This document shows positions 53,208 through 62,400 of a stretch of 64,000 nt of DNA, piece by piece. The notes under the pieces are model-generated. The model had not been told where the DNA came from, made no database searches, and saw only the letters and a list, made by a program, of their open reading frames with translations. The first letter of the stretch is position 1, and each line of letters begins with the position of its first letter. Made by a program: the position numbers and the translations under genes. This stretch comes from Stackebrandtia endophytica (GTDB taxonomy: Bacteria; Actinomycetota; Actinomycetes; Mycobacteriales; Micromonosporaceae): contig NZ_VFOW01000001.1 in NCBI RefSeq assembly GCF_006716355.1, positions 4,774,001 to 4,838,000 of the forward strand. The letters are read 5' to 3'.

Positions 53208-53954
53208 TTGCTGTACGGGCTGCTGAAATGGGTCATTGTCGGCCCCTGGCTGAGGATTATCTACCGGCCGAAAGTCGAGGGTCTGAACAATATCCCCAAG
53301 TCCGGCGCAGCCATCGTGGCCAGTAACCACGTGTCGTTCTCCGATTCCATTTTTCTGCCACTGGTGGTTCGTCGCAAGATCATTTTCATCGCCAAGTCCG
53401 ACTATTTCACCGGTAAAGGCATCAAAGGGCTGATCAGCCGACTGTTCTTCTCCGGTGTCGGGGCCATTCCCGTCGACCGCACCGGTGGCCGGGCCGCGCA
53501 TGCGGCGCTGGAGACCGGTATGCGCGTCCTGGGGGAGGGCGAGCTGTTCGGGATCTATCCCGAGGGCACCCGTTCACCCGACGGAAAGCTCTACCGTGGC
53601 AAGACCGGGGTCGCGCGGTTGGCGTTGCAGTCGCAGGCGCCGGTGATCCCGGTGGCGATGCTCAATACCGGTGAGCTGCAACCGATCGGGAAGCGACTGC
53701 CCAGCATCGGCCGGGTGCGTATCAAGATCGGCGAGCCCATCGACTTCTCCCGGTACGAGGGACTGGACGGGGAGCGGGTCGTCGAACGCGCGGTGACCGA
53801 CCAGATCATGTACGCCCTCATGGAACTGTCCGGTCAGGACTACATCGACGAGTACGCGGCCAAGGCCAAGGCGCTCAAGGAACAGGCCGACGCCTCCACC
53901 GCCGAGGCCGAGGTCGTTCGTAAGAGATGGCGTCGGGGAGACGCCACCGGCTGA
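53208..53954 (+). CDS. 1-acylglycerol-3-phosphate acyltransferase (PlsC family)
   Basis: A 248-residue membrane-associated acyltransferase of phospholipid synthesis. The catalytic HxxxxD motif is NHVSFSDS (near residue 38), and the phosphate-binding motif is PEGTRSPDGK. TTG 53208 is chosen because AGAGGAG lies 10 nt upstream and the product begins MLYGLLKWVIVGPW, the family start; upstream ATG/GTG starts would add unconserved sequence. The C-terminal 40 residues are a charged helix. It is convergent with the DUF2470 gene. Confidence 0.88.
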   Translation: MLYGLLKWVIVGPWLRIIYRPKVEGLNNIPKSGAAIVASNHVSFSDSIFLPLVVRRKIIFIAKSDYFTGKGIKGLISRLFFSGVGAIPVDRTGGRAAHAALETGMRVLGEGELFGIYPEGTRSPDGKLYRGKTGVARLALQSQAPVIPVAMLNTGELQPIGKRLPSIGRVRIKIGEPIDFSRYEGLDGERVVERAVTDQIMYALMELSGQDYIDEYAAKAKALKEQADASTAEAEVVRKRWRRGDATG

Positions 53955-53960
53955 CCATCC

Positions 53961-54671
53961 TCAGTGCTGACAGCGGCATCCGGCCAGACTGTGAAGGATC
54001 TGGTCGGGCCGGGTCACGCCGGGACGGTGATGAATGAGAAACCGTTTCACCTCGTCGTCGCAGTAGACGTCGAGGATGGTTCCGTGGCGGTCCATCCGCA
54101 GCGGATTGAGCCGTCGCGCGGCCGGATGATGATGCCGGATGCGGTGCAGCAGCGCGTCCAGCACCTCCGGGTGGTGGACGGTGAGATCCATCAACAGGCT
54201 CGCCTCGATGCGATGCCAGGTATCCGGTTCGGTCTCTCGATAGTGTTCGACGTCGATCTCGATCAGGCCGGAGTCGTCCTCCAGACACACCTCGGCGACG
54301 CTGAGGTGCCACAGCCGGTGGCCGTCGCCCAGCCCGAGTAGGTCGGTGACCGGGTGCTCGGCGGCGAACATCCTGGCCAGTTCGGACTGTCGGTCGACGT
54401 CGACCGGCTCGGCCCAGCCGCATACCCATCCGCTGCCCAGCCACGGTGCCTCGGGCACTGGTGGCCGGTCGTCGAATCGCAGTGCCAGCGAGGCGTCCGT
54501 CCGCAGTGTCGCGGCGATGTCGGAGTCGTCGGCGAGCAGGATCACCGGAGAACCGTCGTCGGTGGCGATGGTCGGTATCGATGTGGTCGCGGGGGTTCCC
54601 GGCAGGTGCGGGTGTGCGGGGCGATGGCCGGAGGCCAGCGTGCGCACGATCTCGGCGGGGTCCACAGGCAC
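53961..54671 (-). CDS. DUF2470 / HugZ-like heme-linked flavin-fold protein
   Basis: A 236-residue protein with the split FMN-binding barrel of the HugZ/pyridoxamine-oxidase-like class (SPVILLADDSDIAATLRTDASLALRF) followed by a DUF2470 domain (about residues 155-230, NPLRMDRHGTILDVY). Family members take part in heme degradation or iron release. The C-terminus ends LAGCRCQH, two Cys that might bind metal. GTG start follows AAGGAG, and a tandem iron box lies 17-50 nt upstream, so it should be induced in low iron. No heme transporter is in the window. Confidence 0.8.
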   Translation of the reverse strand: MPVDPAEIVRTLASGHRPAHPHLPGTPATTSIPTIATDDGSPVILLADDSDIAATLRTDASLALRFDDRPPVPEAPWLGSGWVCGWAEPVDVDRQSELARMFAAEHPVTDLLGLGDGHRLWHLSVAEVCLEDDSGLIEIDVEHYRETEPDTWHRIEASLLMDLTVHHPEVLDALLHRIRHHHPAARRLNPLRMDRHGTILDVYCDDEVKRFLIHHRPGVTRPDQILHSLAGCRCQH

Positions 54672-54687
54672 GGCGCGACTCCTTGAG

Positions 54688-54721
54688 TTAGGCTCAGCTA
54701 AGTTAGGTTAGCCTAACCAAT
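54688..54721. promoter_or_regulatory. Tandem DtxR/IdeR-type iron boxes
   Basis: TTAGGTTAGCCTAACCAAT (54703-54721) has the perfect core dyad GGTTAG-C-CTAACC and matches the IdeR consensus TTAGGTTAGGCTAACCTAA at most positions. A weaker copy, TTAGGCTCAGCTAAGTTAG (54688-54706), overlaps it at a 15-nt offset. The pair lies in the shared promoter region of the divergent DUF2470 gene and the S4 gene. Confidence 0.85.
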
Positions 54722-54748
54722 CTAGTTTCATGGATTCAAGGAGCCCTG

Positions 54749-55357
54749 TTGAACCAGTCCCGACCCAAGGCGAAGCGATCACGTGCGCTGGGTATCGCCC
54801 TGACCCCCAAATGCACCCGTTACTTCGAACGCCGCCCGTTCCCTCCCGGCCAACACGGTCGTCGGAGGCGTACCGAATCCGACTACCAGCAGCGCCTTCT
54901 GGAGAAGCAGCGGTTGCGCGCGCAGTACAACATCCGGGAGGCCCAGCTCAAGCGGGCGTTCGCCGAAGCCGCTCGTCGGGACGGTAAGACCGGTGACAAC
55001 CTCGTCTCCCTGCTGGAGCGCCGCCTCGATGCCTTCGTCATGCGCGCCGGATTCGCCCGCACCATTTATCAGGCGCGCCAACAGGTGGTGCATCGCCACT
55101 TCCTGGTCAACGGTCGTCGCGTCGACAAGCCGTCCTACCGGCTCAAAGCCGGTGACGTCGTGGAGGTTGCGCCGCGCAGTCGGACCAAGCCACCCTTCCA
55201 GTTGGCCGCCGCCGGAGCCTGGGCCGCCGAGAAGACTCCCGGTTACGTGTCGGCGAGACTGCCGGAGCTGATCGCCCGGTTGGAAGATCTGCCGCGCCGC
55301 AGCGACATCCCGGTCATCTGCGATGAACAACTGGTGGTCGAGTTCTACTCGCGATGA
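54749..55357 (+). CDS. rpsD: 30S ribosomal protein S4
   Basis: A 202-residue S4: N-terminal domain with RPFPPGQHGR, then the S4 RNA-binding domain (LERRLDAFVMRAGFARTIYQARQQVVHRHFLVNGRRVDKPSY) split over about residues 90-140. TTG 54749 follows AAGGAG. The N-terminus (MNQSRPKAKRSRALG) resembles the S4 form I recall from Streptomyces, outside the alpha operon. The N-terminal zinc-type Cys pairs are absent; one Cys remains (TPKCTRYF). It lacks the usual S13/S11/rpoA neighbours, so it may be a second, conditionally used S4, possibly iron-regulated. Confidence 0.9.
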   Translation: MNQSRPKAKRSRALGIALTPKCTRYFERRPFPPGQHGRRRRTESDYQQRLLEKQRLRAQYNIREAQLKRAFAEAARRDGKTGDNLVSLLERRLDAFVMRAGFARTIYQARQQVVHRHFLVNGRRVDKPSYRLKAGDVVEVAPRSRTKPPFQLAAAGAWAAEKTPGYVSARLPELIARLEDLPRRSDIPVICDEQLVVEFYSR

Positions 55358-55371
55358 TGCGACTGCCGCCG

Positions 55372-55827
55372 TCAATCATTGGGCGGCAGGTGATCCAGCG
55401 TGTTGAGATAGCTGACACTGACCAGGTCGTCGGCCTGGGTGCTGGCCGGGGTGGCGAACCAGGCGTCGAGAATCTCGACCAGGGTCGGTGCCGACACCAG
55501 TCGCAAACTCAGAGCCAGGACGTTCGCGTTGTTCCAGGTTCGGGCACCGGCGGCGGTGACGGCGTCGGTGCACAGTGCGGCCCGAATCCCCGGCACCTTG
55601 TTGGCGGCGATCGAGGCGCCGGTGCCGGTCCAGCACGCCACGATCGCCATGTCGGCCATGCCACCGGCGACGTCTCGCGCCGCGTCTGCGCTGACCCTGG
55701 CCCAATCGGTGTCGGTCGGATCGGCCACCGCGCCGTAGCGTGTGACCAGGTGGCCGCGCCGTTCCAGTTCATCGCCGATGAGGGAGGCCACGCCGTCGAG
55801 GCTGTCGGTGGCTATCGAGATTCTCAT
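55372..55827 (-). CDS. RpiB/LacA/LacB-family sugar-phosphate isomerase
   Basis: A 151-residue aldose-ketose isomerase. CWTGTGASIAANKVPGIRAAL matches the RpiB phosphate/active-site segment, and ARTWNNANVLALSLR its helix. The Cys acid/base residue is kept. Ribose-5-phosphate isomerase is the best guess, but this short, diverged member might act on another sugar phosphate. It is convergent with rpsD. Confidence 0.85.
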   Translation of the reverse strand: MRISIATDSLDGVASLIGDELERRGHLVTRYGAVADPTDTDWARVSADAARDVAGGMADMAIVACWTGTGASIAANKVPGIRAALCTDAVTAAGARTWNNANVLALSLRLVSAPTLVEILDAWFATPASTQADDLVSVSYLNTLDHLPPND

Positions 55828-55945
55828 GCCGACATTGTGCCCGGCTGTTTCGTGTCGTCGGTGCCGAAAAGTCCGGCGTGGTGGCCGAACCCGCGGATGT
55901 CCACGTGGGCAGCGCGCCCCACCGGGGCGTTCCCGCGTTGACCGC

Positions 55946-55951
55946 TAGGCT
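55946..55951 (+). promoter_or_regulatory. Putative -10 box (TAGGCT) for the methyltransferase gene
   Basis: TAGGCT ends 7 nt before the GTG at 55959, the leaderless geometry seen for several other genes here. Confidence 0.4.
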
Positions 55952-55958
55952 CAGCGGT

Positions 55959-56693
55959 GTGGAACGAGTCAAGGCACGCCAGCAGCCTCGCCCGACCGTG
56001 GTGTGGTCGGTGGTGACCGCCGAACTGGCCGCCCGCCCGGTGGGGCGTGCCGGACGAATCCTCGACGTCGGCGGCGGAACCGGCGGGTTCGCGGTGCCGC
56101 TGGCCGAGGCCGGACATCGGGTCACCGTCGTCGATACCAGTCCGAACGCGTTGGCGGGATTGATGCAGCGTGCCACCGAGGCGGGCGTGGCGGATTCGGT
56201 GACCGCGGTCCAGGGTGATGCCGATGCACTGCCCGGTCTGCAGGACTGCGATGGTGTCGGATTGGTGCTGTGCCACAGCGTTCTGGAGATGGTGGATTCA
56301 CCGTCGGCCGCCATCGAGGCGGTTCACGAGGTACTGGAGCCGGGGGGAGCCGCCAGCATTCTGGTCGCCAACCGGGCCGGGGCCGTGCTGTCACGGGCGG
56401 CGGCCGGGAATCTGGCCTCGGCGACGGCGATCTTGACCGACCCCGCCGGGCGGTCGGGGGACCGTGACAACCTGCTGCGTCGGTTTACTCCGGAATCGTT
56501 GTCTGATCTGGTGACCCGGGGCGGGTTGGTCACCGAGCAGGTTCACGGCGTCAATGTCGTGACCGATCTGGTGACCGTCTCCGAATCCGGTTCGGAGCAG
56601 GCGCTTCGTGAGTTCGAACTGGCCACCGCCACGACCGCGCCCTACCGCGACATAGCCACCCAGATTCACATCCTGGCGCGTAAACCGGGTTGA
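55959..56693 (+). CDS. Class I SAM-dependent methyltransferase
   Basis: A 244-residue methyltransferase. Motif I is ILDVGGGTGGFAVPLAEAGHR (residues about 27-47), then VTVVDTSP (motif II acidic residue), GDADALP and LCHSVLEMVDSP (post-motif). Sequence style resembles CmoM/SmtA tRNA-wobble methyltransferases, but substrate assignment is uncertain. GTG 55959 is supported by a leaderless-type -10 box; upstream frame is unconserved. Confidence 0.82.
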   Translation: MERVKARQQPRPTVVWSVVTAELAARPVGRAGRILDVGGGTGGFAVPLAEAGHRVTVVDTSPNALAGLMQRATEAGVADSVTAVQGDADALPGLQDCDGVGLVLCHSVLEMVDSPSAAIEAVHEVLEPGGAASILVANRAGAVLSRAAAGNLASATAILTDPAGRSGDRDNLLRRFTPESLSDLVTRGGLVTEQVHGVNVVTDLVTVSESGSEQALREFELATATTAPYRDIATQIHILARKPG

Positions 56694-56697
56694 GGGT

Positions 56698-56729
56698 GGG
56701 CGTGGTGCATCGGGTGACGCACCCCGCCC
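56698..56729. terminator. Terminator between methyltransferase and VOC genes
   Basis: GGGCGTGGTGC (56698-56708) pairs with GCACCCCGCCC (56719-56729), 11 bp with one mismatch, 10-nt loop, between convergent genes. Confidence 0.65.
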
Positions 56730-56740
56730 TAACGTTCGCG

Positions 56741-57118
56741 TTACACCCACTGCACCAGTTGGATGATGACGCCGTTGGGGTCGAGGACCTGGAAGAAGCG
56801 TTCGCCCCACGGCTCGGTCTCGATCGGTGTGGCGATCGGCAGTCCGGCGTCGGTGATGCGTCGCCATTCGGTGTCGATGTCGTCGACGACGAAGACGATC
56901 AGGAGGCCGGTTCCGGCGGTTCCGGCGTGGCTGGCCGGTTTGAAGGACTTCAGGCCGGCGCGAAGATAGATGACGTTGAATCCAATGTCCTCGCGGGTCA
57001 GCGAGGTGAACCCGTCAGCCGACATGTCGGTGGTGAACCCGAAGTGTTTCGTGAGGAACTCGGCGGAGGCCACCTCGTCGGTGACGTTCAGGGAGATGGC
57101 GGAGTTGGTGATCTTCAT
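56741..57118 (-). CDS. VOC-family (glyoxalase/bleomycin-resistance-like) protein
   Basis: A 125-residue single-domain VOC protein made of two beta-alpha-beta-beta-beta units. It opens with MKITNSAISLNVTDEVASAEF and ends with the pair WGERFFQVLDPNGVIIQLVQW, the usual metal-ligand glutamate region. Such proteins bind metals and small substrates or drugs. Divergent from a TetR regulator across a palindrome, so it is the likely target of that regulator. Confidence 0.82.
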   Translation of the reverse strand: MKITNSAISLNVTDEVASAEFLTKHFGFTTDMSADGFTSLTREDIGFNVIYLRAGLKSFKPASHAGTAGTGLLIVFVVDDIDTEWRRITDAGLPIATPIETEPWGERFFQVLDPNGVIIQLVQWV

Positions 57119-57146
57119 ATGTTCCCGTCTCTGGTCCATTTGATTC

Positions 57147-57159
57147 CGTACTAAGTACG
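57147..57159. promoter_or_regulatory. Operator palindrome between VOC and TetR genes
   Basis: CGTACT-A-AGTACG, a perfect 13-bp dyad, lies between the divergent genes. On the plus strand TAGAAT (57168-57173) ends 6 nt before the TetR ATG; on the minus strand TATTAT (57160-57165) may serve the VOC gene. The dyad overlaps both promoter regions, as expected for a TetR operator. Confidence 0.7.
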
Positions 57160-57179
57160 ATAATAGGTAGAATCGTGAA

Positions 57180-57959
57180 ATGCCCGTGAATGTTCCCGCT
57201 GTGACCGACGTGACTCGAACTCGGCGATTGATCGAACTGCTGTGGCGCCATGAGCGCCCGCAGCCGGTGCGACCGGGTCCTCGCCCGCGCGTCACCGTCG
57301 ACATGGTGGTCACCGCCGCGATCGCGCGGGCGGACGCCGACGGGCTGGACTCGGTGACGATCCGTCAGATCGCCGCCGACATCGGGGTGCGGCCGATGAC
57401 GTTGTACTCCCACGTACCCGACAAGGAGGCCCTGGTGACCTTGATGATCGATCAGTGCCTGGTCGACATGCCCCCGTCGGCGGCGCCCTCGCCCGACCGT
57501 CGGGACGTGTTGTCGGCGGTGATCGACGGCAACTACCGGTGGTATCTCGCCCATCCGTGGCTGATCGAGGCCCACACCGAGCAGCCGCCGCCCGGTCCCG
57601 GGGTCATCGGAAAGTACGAGCGTGAACTCGCGGTGATCATCCCCCTGGGACTGTCTGATGTGACCACCGATGCGGTGTTGACCTTCGTTCTGGACTACGC
57701 GCGTGCCGCCGCGGCCGACACGATCCGATCCCGACGCGCCGAGCAGACGAACGAGCAGTGGTGGGAGGCGGTCGGACCGGTGCTGACCGAAATGCTCGAT
57801 CCGTCCCGTTTCCCATTGGCACACCGCATCGGCTCGGCGGCCGGAGCCCGGATCGGCGGTGCCTACGACGCCGAGCACTCCTACCGATTCGGCGTGCCGC
57901 GCATCCTCGACGCCGTCGACACCCTGATCAACGGTGAGTTCCCCGACCAGGTGGAGTGA
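57180..57959 (+). CDS. TetR/AcrR-family regulator
   Basis: A 259-residue regulator. The helix-turn-helix is VTIRQIAADIGVRPMTLYSHVPDKEALV (about residues 58-85), followed by a TetR_C-type ligand domain with many helices. ATG 57180 sits 7 nt after a TAGAAT -10 box, so the message is leaderless. A palindrome upstream implies autoregulation together with the divergent VOC gene. It borders the NRPS cluster; whether it controls it is unknown. Confidence 0.9.
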   Translation: MPVNVPAVTDVTRTRRLIELLWRHERPQPVRPGPRPRVTVDMVVTAAIARADADGLDSVTIRQIAADIGVRPMTLYSHVPDKEALVTLMIDQCLVDMPPSAAPSPDRRDVLSAVIDGNYRWYLAHPWLIEAHTEQPPPGPGVIGKYERELAVIIPLGLSDVTTDAVLTFVLDYARAAAADTIRSRRAEQTNEQWWEAVGPVLTEMLDPSRFPLAHRIGSAAGARIGGAYDAEHSYRFGVPRILDAVDTLINGEFPDQVE

Positions 57960-57960
57960 C

Positions 57961-57994
57961 CGGTGCGGCGTCGACGTTCGCCGACGCCGCACCG
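57961..57994. terminator. Bidirectional terminator between TetR and the condensation protein
   Basis: CGGTGCGGCGTCG (57961-57973) and CGACGCCGCACCG (57982-57994) pair perfectly over 13 bp, 8-nt loop; it fills the gap between convergent genes. Confidence 0.88.
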
Positions 57995-57996
57995 GG

Positions 57997-59487
57997 TCAG
58001 GCCACGGCCGTGAGGATCTCCGTGAACCGATCGACCCAGGCCTGGACCGTCGGCCGGTCGAACCGGTCGGTGGAATACTCCAGCCAGCCCTGTAGTCCCG
58101 TCTCGTCGGTGGACATGAAGCAGTAGAACTCCATGCGCGCGGTGCCGACCGGGGCCTCGGGGGTTATCCGGATGGCGAGCTCCCGATCGGTCGGATTGGT
58201 CTCGAACCCGTCCAGCAGAGTGAACAGCGCGGTCGGGAACGCGCCGACCGGGCGCTGCCGAGTGGGCAGTCGGGGAATCAGCAGGCTCAGTGGCAGTCCC
58301 TGGTGGTCCATCGCCTCGAACACCCGGTGCCCCACCTGTCGGACCAGGGCACCGAAGTCCTCGGCTCCGGCTACGTCCACCCGAAGCGGAACCCGGTCGG
58401 CCAGCATGCCGACGGCCTCGGCATGGCTCCGGGAGGTTCGACGGGCCTGCGATATCGGGAGCACCACCTCGTTCTGCCCGGTGAACTCCGCCAGCATCGT
58501 GACGTAGGCGCTCAACGCCACTATGTACAGCGTCGAGTCCAGCCGTTTGGCCGTGTCGCGCAACCGCGTCAGGACCTCGGCCGACAGCGAGAACTCCAGG
58601 ATGTCGCCCCGGCCGGAGAGCCTGCCGGGACGGGGCCGATCGGCGGCGAAGTCCAGGTCGAGGTCGACGCCGTTCAGCCTGTCGAGCCAGTAGTCGGTGA
58701 GCTGATCGAGGCGTCCCTCCTCGTGGTCCCGATGCTGCGAGCGTGCGTAGTCGATCGGTGAGATCGTCTCGGGAACCTCCGGCGGCTCAGTGCCGTCGCG
58801 AAACGCCTGATAAGCCGCGACCAACCGGTCTCTCAGCCGGCTCATCGACGTACCGTCGCAGATGGAGTGATGCACCGTCCACACCAGAACATGTTCGGTC
58901 TCGTCGAGTCCGAACAGTTCCAACCGCCACAGTGGTGCGCGATGCAGTGGTATCGGCTCGTTGACGATGCGCCACACCGCATCCTCCAGCGCCGCCGCAT
59001 CGGCCACCGGGGTGACCGGCAACGCCTGGTCCCACGCGGCGAGGGTCTCCAGGATCGGCTGGTGGCCGCCCGAGGACACCGCGACCGAGGTGAACCGGCT
59101 GCGCAAGGTGGGGAACGCCGCCAACCACCAGTTGACGGCTCGTCGCAGCGCCGCGGTGTCCAGCGGACCGGACAACTGCCAGCGTTGCGCCACCGTGTAG
59201 ACCACCGGGGCACCGGCCGATCGGTCCTTGTGCCACAGCTCCTGCTGGTTGAAGGCGGGCAGGCCACGTTGTTCGACCTGTCCCGTCGGGTCGGTTCCGG
59301 TCAGCCAGGCGACCAGGTCGCCCTTGCTGTCGCGCAGCCGTTCCAGCAGGTCGGGGGTGACCGCCTCCTCCGGGCCGTCGTATCGCAACGCGTCATCGGC
59401 GACGCTGAGCTGAATATCGTTGCGCAGCAACTGTTCCAGCAGTGTCGCCGTCTCGGTGTCCATCGGCCGTCCCATCTCATCGGTCAT
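57997..59487 (-). CDS. Stand-alone NRPS condensation protein with TubC-type docking domain
   Basis: A 496-residue protein. Residues about 12-58 form a TubC N-terminal docking domain (TLLEQLLRNDIQLSVADDAL, then LRDSKGDLVAWL), which receives the C-terminus of a partner synthetase. The rest is a full condensation domain with the catalytic HHSICDG near residue 211. No adenylation, carrier or thioesterase domain follows. Its ATG lies 1 nt after the stop of the NRPS above, so it is the last protein of the operon and probably performs the final condensation or release with a free amine. Confidence 0.85.
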   Translation of the reverse strand: MTDEMGRPMDTETATLLEQLLRNDIQLSVADDALRYDGPEEAVTPDLLERLRDSKGDLVAWLTGTDPTGQVEQRGLPAFNQQELWHKDRSAGAPVVYTVAQRWQLSGPLDTAALRRAVNWWLAAFPTLRSRFTSVAVSSGGHQPILETLAAWDQALPVTPVADAAALEDAVWRIVNEPIPLHRAPLWRLELFGLDETEHVLVWTVHHSICDGTSMSRLRDRLVAAYQAFRDGTEPPEVPETISPIDYARSQHRDHEEGRLDQLTDYWLDRLNGVDLDLDFAADRPRPGRLSGRGDILEFSLSAEVLTRLRDTAKRLDSTLYIVALSAYVTMLAEFTGQNEVVLPISQARRTSRSHAEAVGMLADRVPLRVDVAGAEDFGALVRQVGHRVFEAMDHQGLPLSLLIPRLPTRQRPVGAFPTALFTLLDGFETNPTDRELAIRITPEAPVGTARMEFYCFMSTDETGLQGWLEYSTDRFDRPTVQAWVDRFTEILTAVA

Positions 59488-59488
59488 T

Positions 59489-62400
59489 TCAGACCGTCCC
59501 GGTCACACGGCCGGGGCGGGCCGGTGGGGCGGTGGTGGTCGGCTGCTCCACCCGGGCGGCCATGGCCCGAATCGTCGGTGCCCGGAAGAAGTCCAGCAGC
59601 GGGTATGCCGAGCCCGTCATTGACCGCACCTGCGAGACCAGTCGAGCGGCGGCCAGTGAATCCCCGCCCAGGTCGAAGAACGAGGTCGTGACCCCGACGG
59701 TGTCCAGGCCCAGTTCCTCACACCACAACTGAGCCAGCTGATGCTCCATAGCGGAGTCGGGCGCATCGGTTCCCACCGTGACGGTCCTGGCGGCCGGCAA
59801 TTGAGATCGGTCGACCTTTCCGTTGCGGTTGAGCGGAAGCGCCGACAGATAAGCGAATCGACGGGGCACCATGTGGTCGGGCAGCACCCGGCGAATCCGC
59901 GCGACGACGTCGGCGGTGTCGGACTCGGTGGGGCCCACCAGGTAGGCCGCGAGCATCACCGGGTCGCCTTCGGCGATGACCACGGCGTCCTCGACGCCCT
60001 CGACGGCGCGAAGCGCCGCCGTCACCTCGCCGGGTTCGACGCGGAACCCGCGGATCTTGACCTGGTCGTCGTTGCGTCCCAGGAATTCCAGCTCACCGTC
60101 GTCATTCCACCGGGCGAGGTCTCCGGTCCGGTATAGCCGACCGACCGAAGTGGCGACGAAACGTTGCGCGGTCAGTTCGGGGCGGCCGAGATAGCCGGAG
60201 GCGACCCCGATCCCGCCGATGTGGATCTCGCCGGTGCTGCCCACCGGAACCGGCGACAACCGATCATCCAATAGGTACAGTTCGGTTCCCGGAAGCGGTA
60301 CTCCGATGGGGATGGTCGACGACCCGGGGGCGATCGTGGCATGACTGGCGACGATGCTGGTCTCCGCCGGGCCGTAGGCGTTGACCAGTTCGAACGGCGC
60401 GGTCGGGCGGGGTGCCACCCGCAACGCCGATCCCACCGTCACGATGATTCGGGTCGGCACCCGATCCGATGCCGGCAGCGCGACGACTCCCTCGGCCAGC
60501 ACCGTCGGAAGCCAGGCCACCTCGATGTGCCGTTGACGCAACCATTCGACCATGGCGGCCGGGTCGTGACGCGCCTCCTCAGTGGGGACGACGAGTCGTG
60601 CCCCGGCGGTCAATGCCGACCACAGTTCCATGATGAACACGTCGAAGCCCAGCCCGGCCGTGATCGTGGTGCGCGTCCCGGCGGTCAGTTCGGTTCGCCG
60701 TCGGTACCAGGCGCACGCGTTGTCGATGCCGCGCTCGTCCACCGGGACCGCCTTCGGTGCGCCGGTGGACCCGGAGGTGAAGATCAGGTAGGCGGCGTCC
60801 TCACCCGGGTCGGGCGCGGATTCGGCCGTGGGGATCGCGGTGATGGACCGGGTCTCGCCCAAGTCGGTGACATGCCAGCGCGCGACGCCGGCGAACGGGG
60901 CCTCCTCATCGGTCAGAATGAGGCGGCAACCGGTGTCGGCCAACATGAATGCGACGCGATCACGCGGCAGTGACGGGTCGATCGGCAGACACACTCCGCC
61001 GTGGCGACGGATCGCCAGATGCGCCACGGCCAGCCCCGGCCCGCGTGGCAGTCGCACCGCGACGACGTGGTGAACTCCGGCGGCGGTCAGCTGCGCGGCC
61101 AGCTCGTCGGCCAATCGGTTCAGCCGTTGATAGTCCAGTGTGTCCTCACCGTGCTCGATCGCGATGGCGGTCGGGTCGTCGGCGGCCTGCCGCGCGACCT
61201 GGTCCGAGAGCGGTCCGGCGGATGGCGCCGGCCGTGGTCCGCGCTGCCAGGTCGACAGCCGATCAGCGTCGTCGGCGGTCAGGGTGTCCAGAGTGGGGAG
61301 CGGAAGTTCGGGTGAGGTGACAGCGGCTTCCAACACCGCCTCGAACTGCCGAATGAACCCGCGAACGGTGGACTCGTCGAACAGTTCGGTGTTGTACTCC
61401 GCATGCACCCGAACCCCGTCGGCGACGTTGGCGAGATAGAAGGCCAGATCGTAGATCGCCCGGTCGGGGACGACGTCCAGCAGCGTCGTGGTCACCTCGG
61501 GTAGGTCCAGGTCGAAGACGTCCTCGTTCTCGAAGACGACCAGGGTCTGGAACAGCGGGGTCCGGCTGGTGTCGCGTGGTGGTTTGACGACGTCGAGGAT
61601 GGATTCGAAGGGCACCGCCCCGTGCTGGTATCCGTCCATCGTGGTGTCACGTACCAGGCTCAGCAGGTCGTTGAAGGATTCCTCGCCCTGCCGGATGCGC
61701 AGCGGAATCGTGTTGAGCATGGCGCCGATGAGGTTCTCGGCACCGTCGGGCCGATCGGCGATGGCGGCACCGATGACCACCTCCGACTGGCCCGACAAGC
61801 GGCGAAACGTCGTGGCCATCGCGGCCAGCAACGTCATGAACATCGTGGAGCGGCGGCTGCCGGAGTACCGCCGTGCGCGCTCGGACAGGTCGCCCGACAG
61901 GTAGTCGACCACCGAGGCCCCGGCGGGTCGCAACACCGCCGGGCGGGGCCGATCGGTCGGCAGCGCCAACACCGGTAGGTCTCCGGCCAGATGTTCACGC
62001 CAGTAGGCCAGGTCGACGTCGTGTTCGCCGGATTCCACCGCCGTCCGCTGAGCCTCCGCGTACTCCAGGTAGCTCATGGGCAGGTCGGGCAGGTCGGCGG
62101 TGCCGCCGGTGAGTTCGGCACGGTAGAGCGCGGAGACCTCGATGGCGACCCGGTAGGCCGACACCGTGTCGATGATGGCGTGATGCGCGTTGAGGAACAG
62201 GACGTGATGATCGGTGGCGAACCGCAACAGGCGCGGTCGAAAGAGTGGCCCGTCGGCCAGCGGGAAGCGATGGGCGCTCTCGACGGACATGACCTCGGCG
62301 ACGACCGACGACTCGTCTTGTCCAAGATGGTCACTCACCGTCAGTTCGACGGTGAGGTCGTCCCGCACGATCTGGCGCGGTTGTCCATCGACGACCCGGA

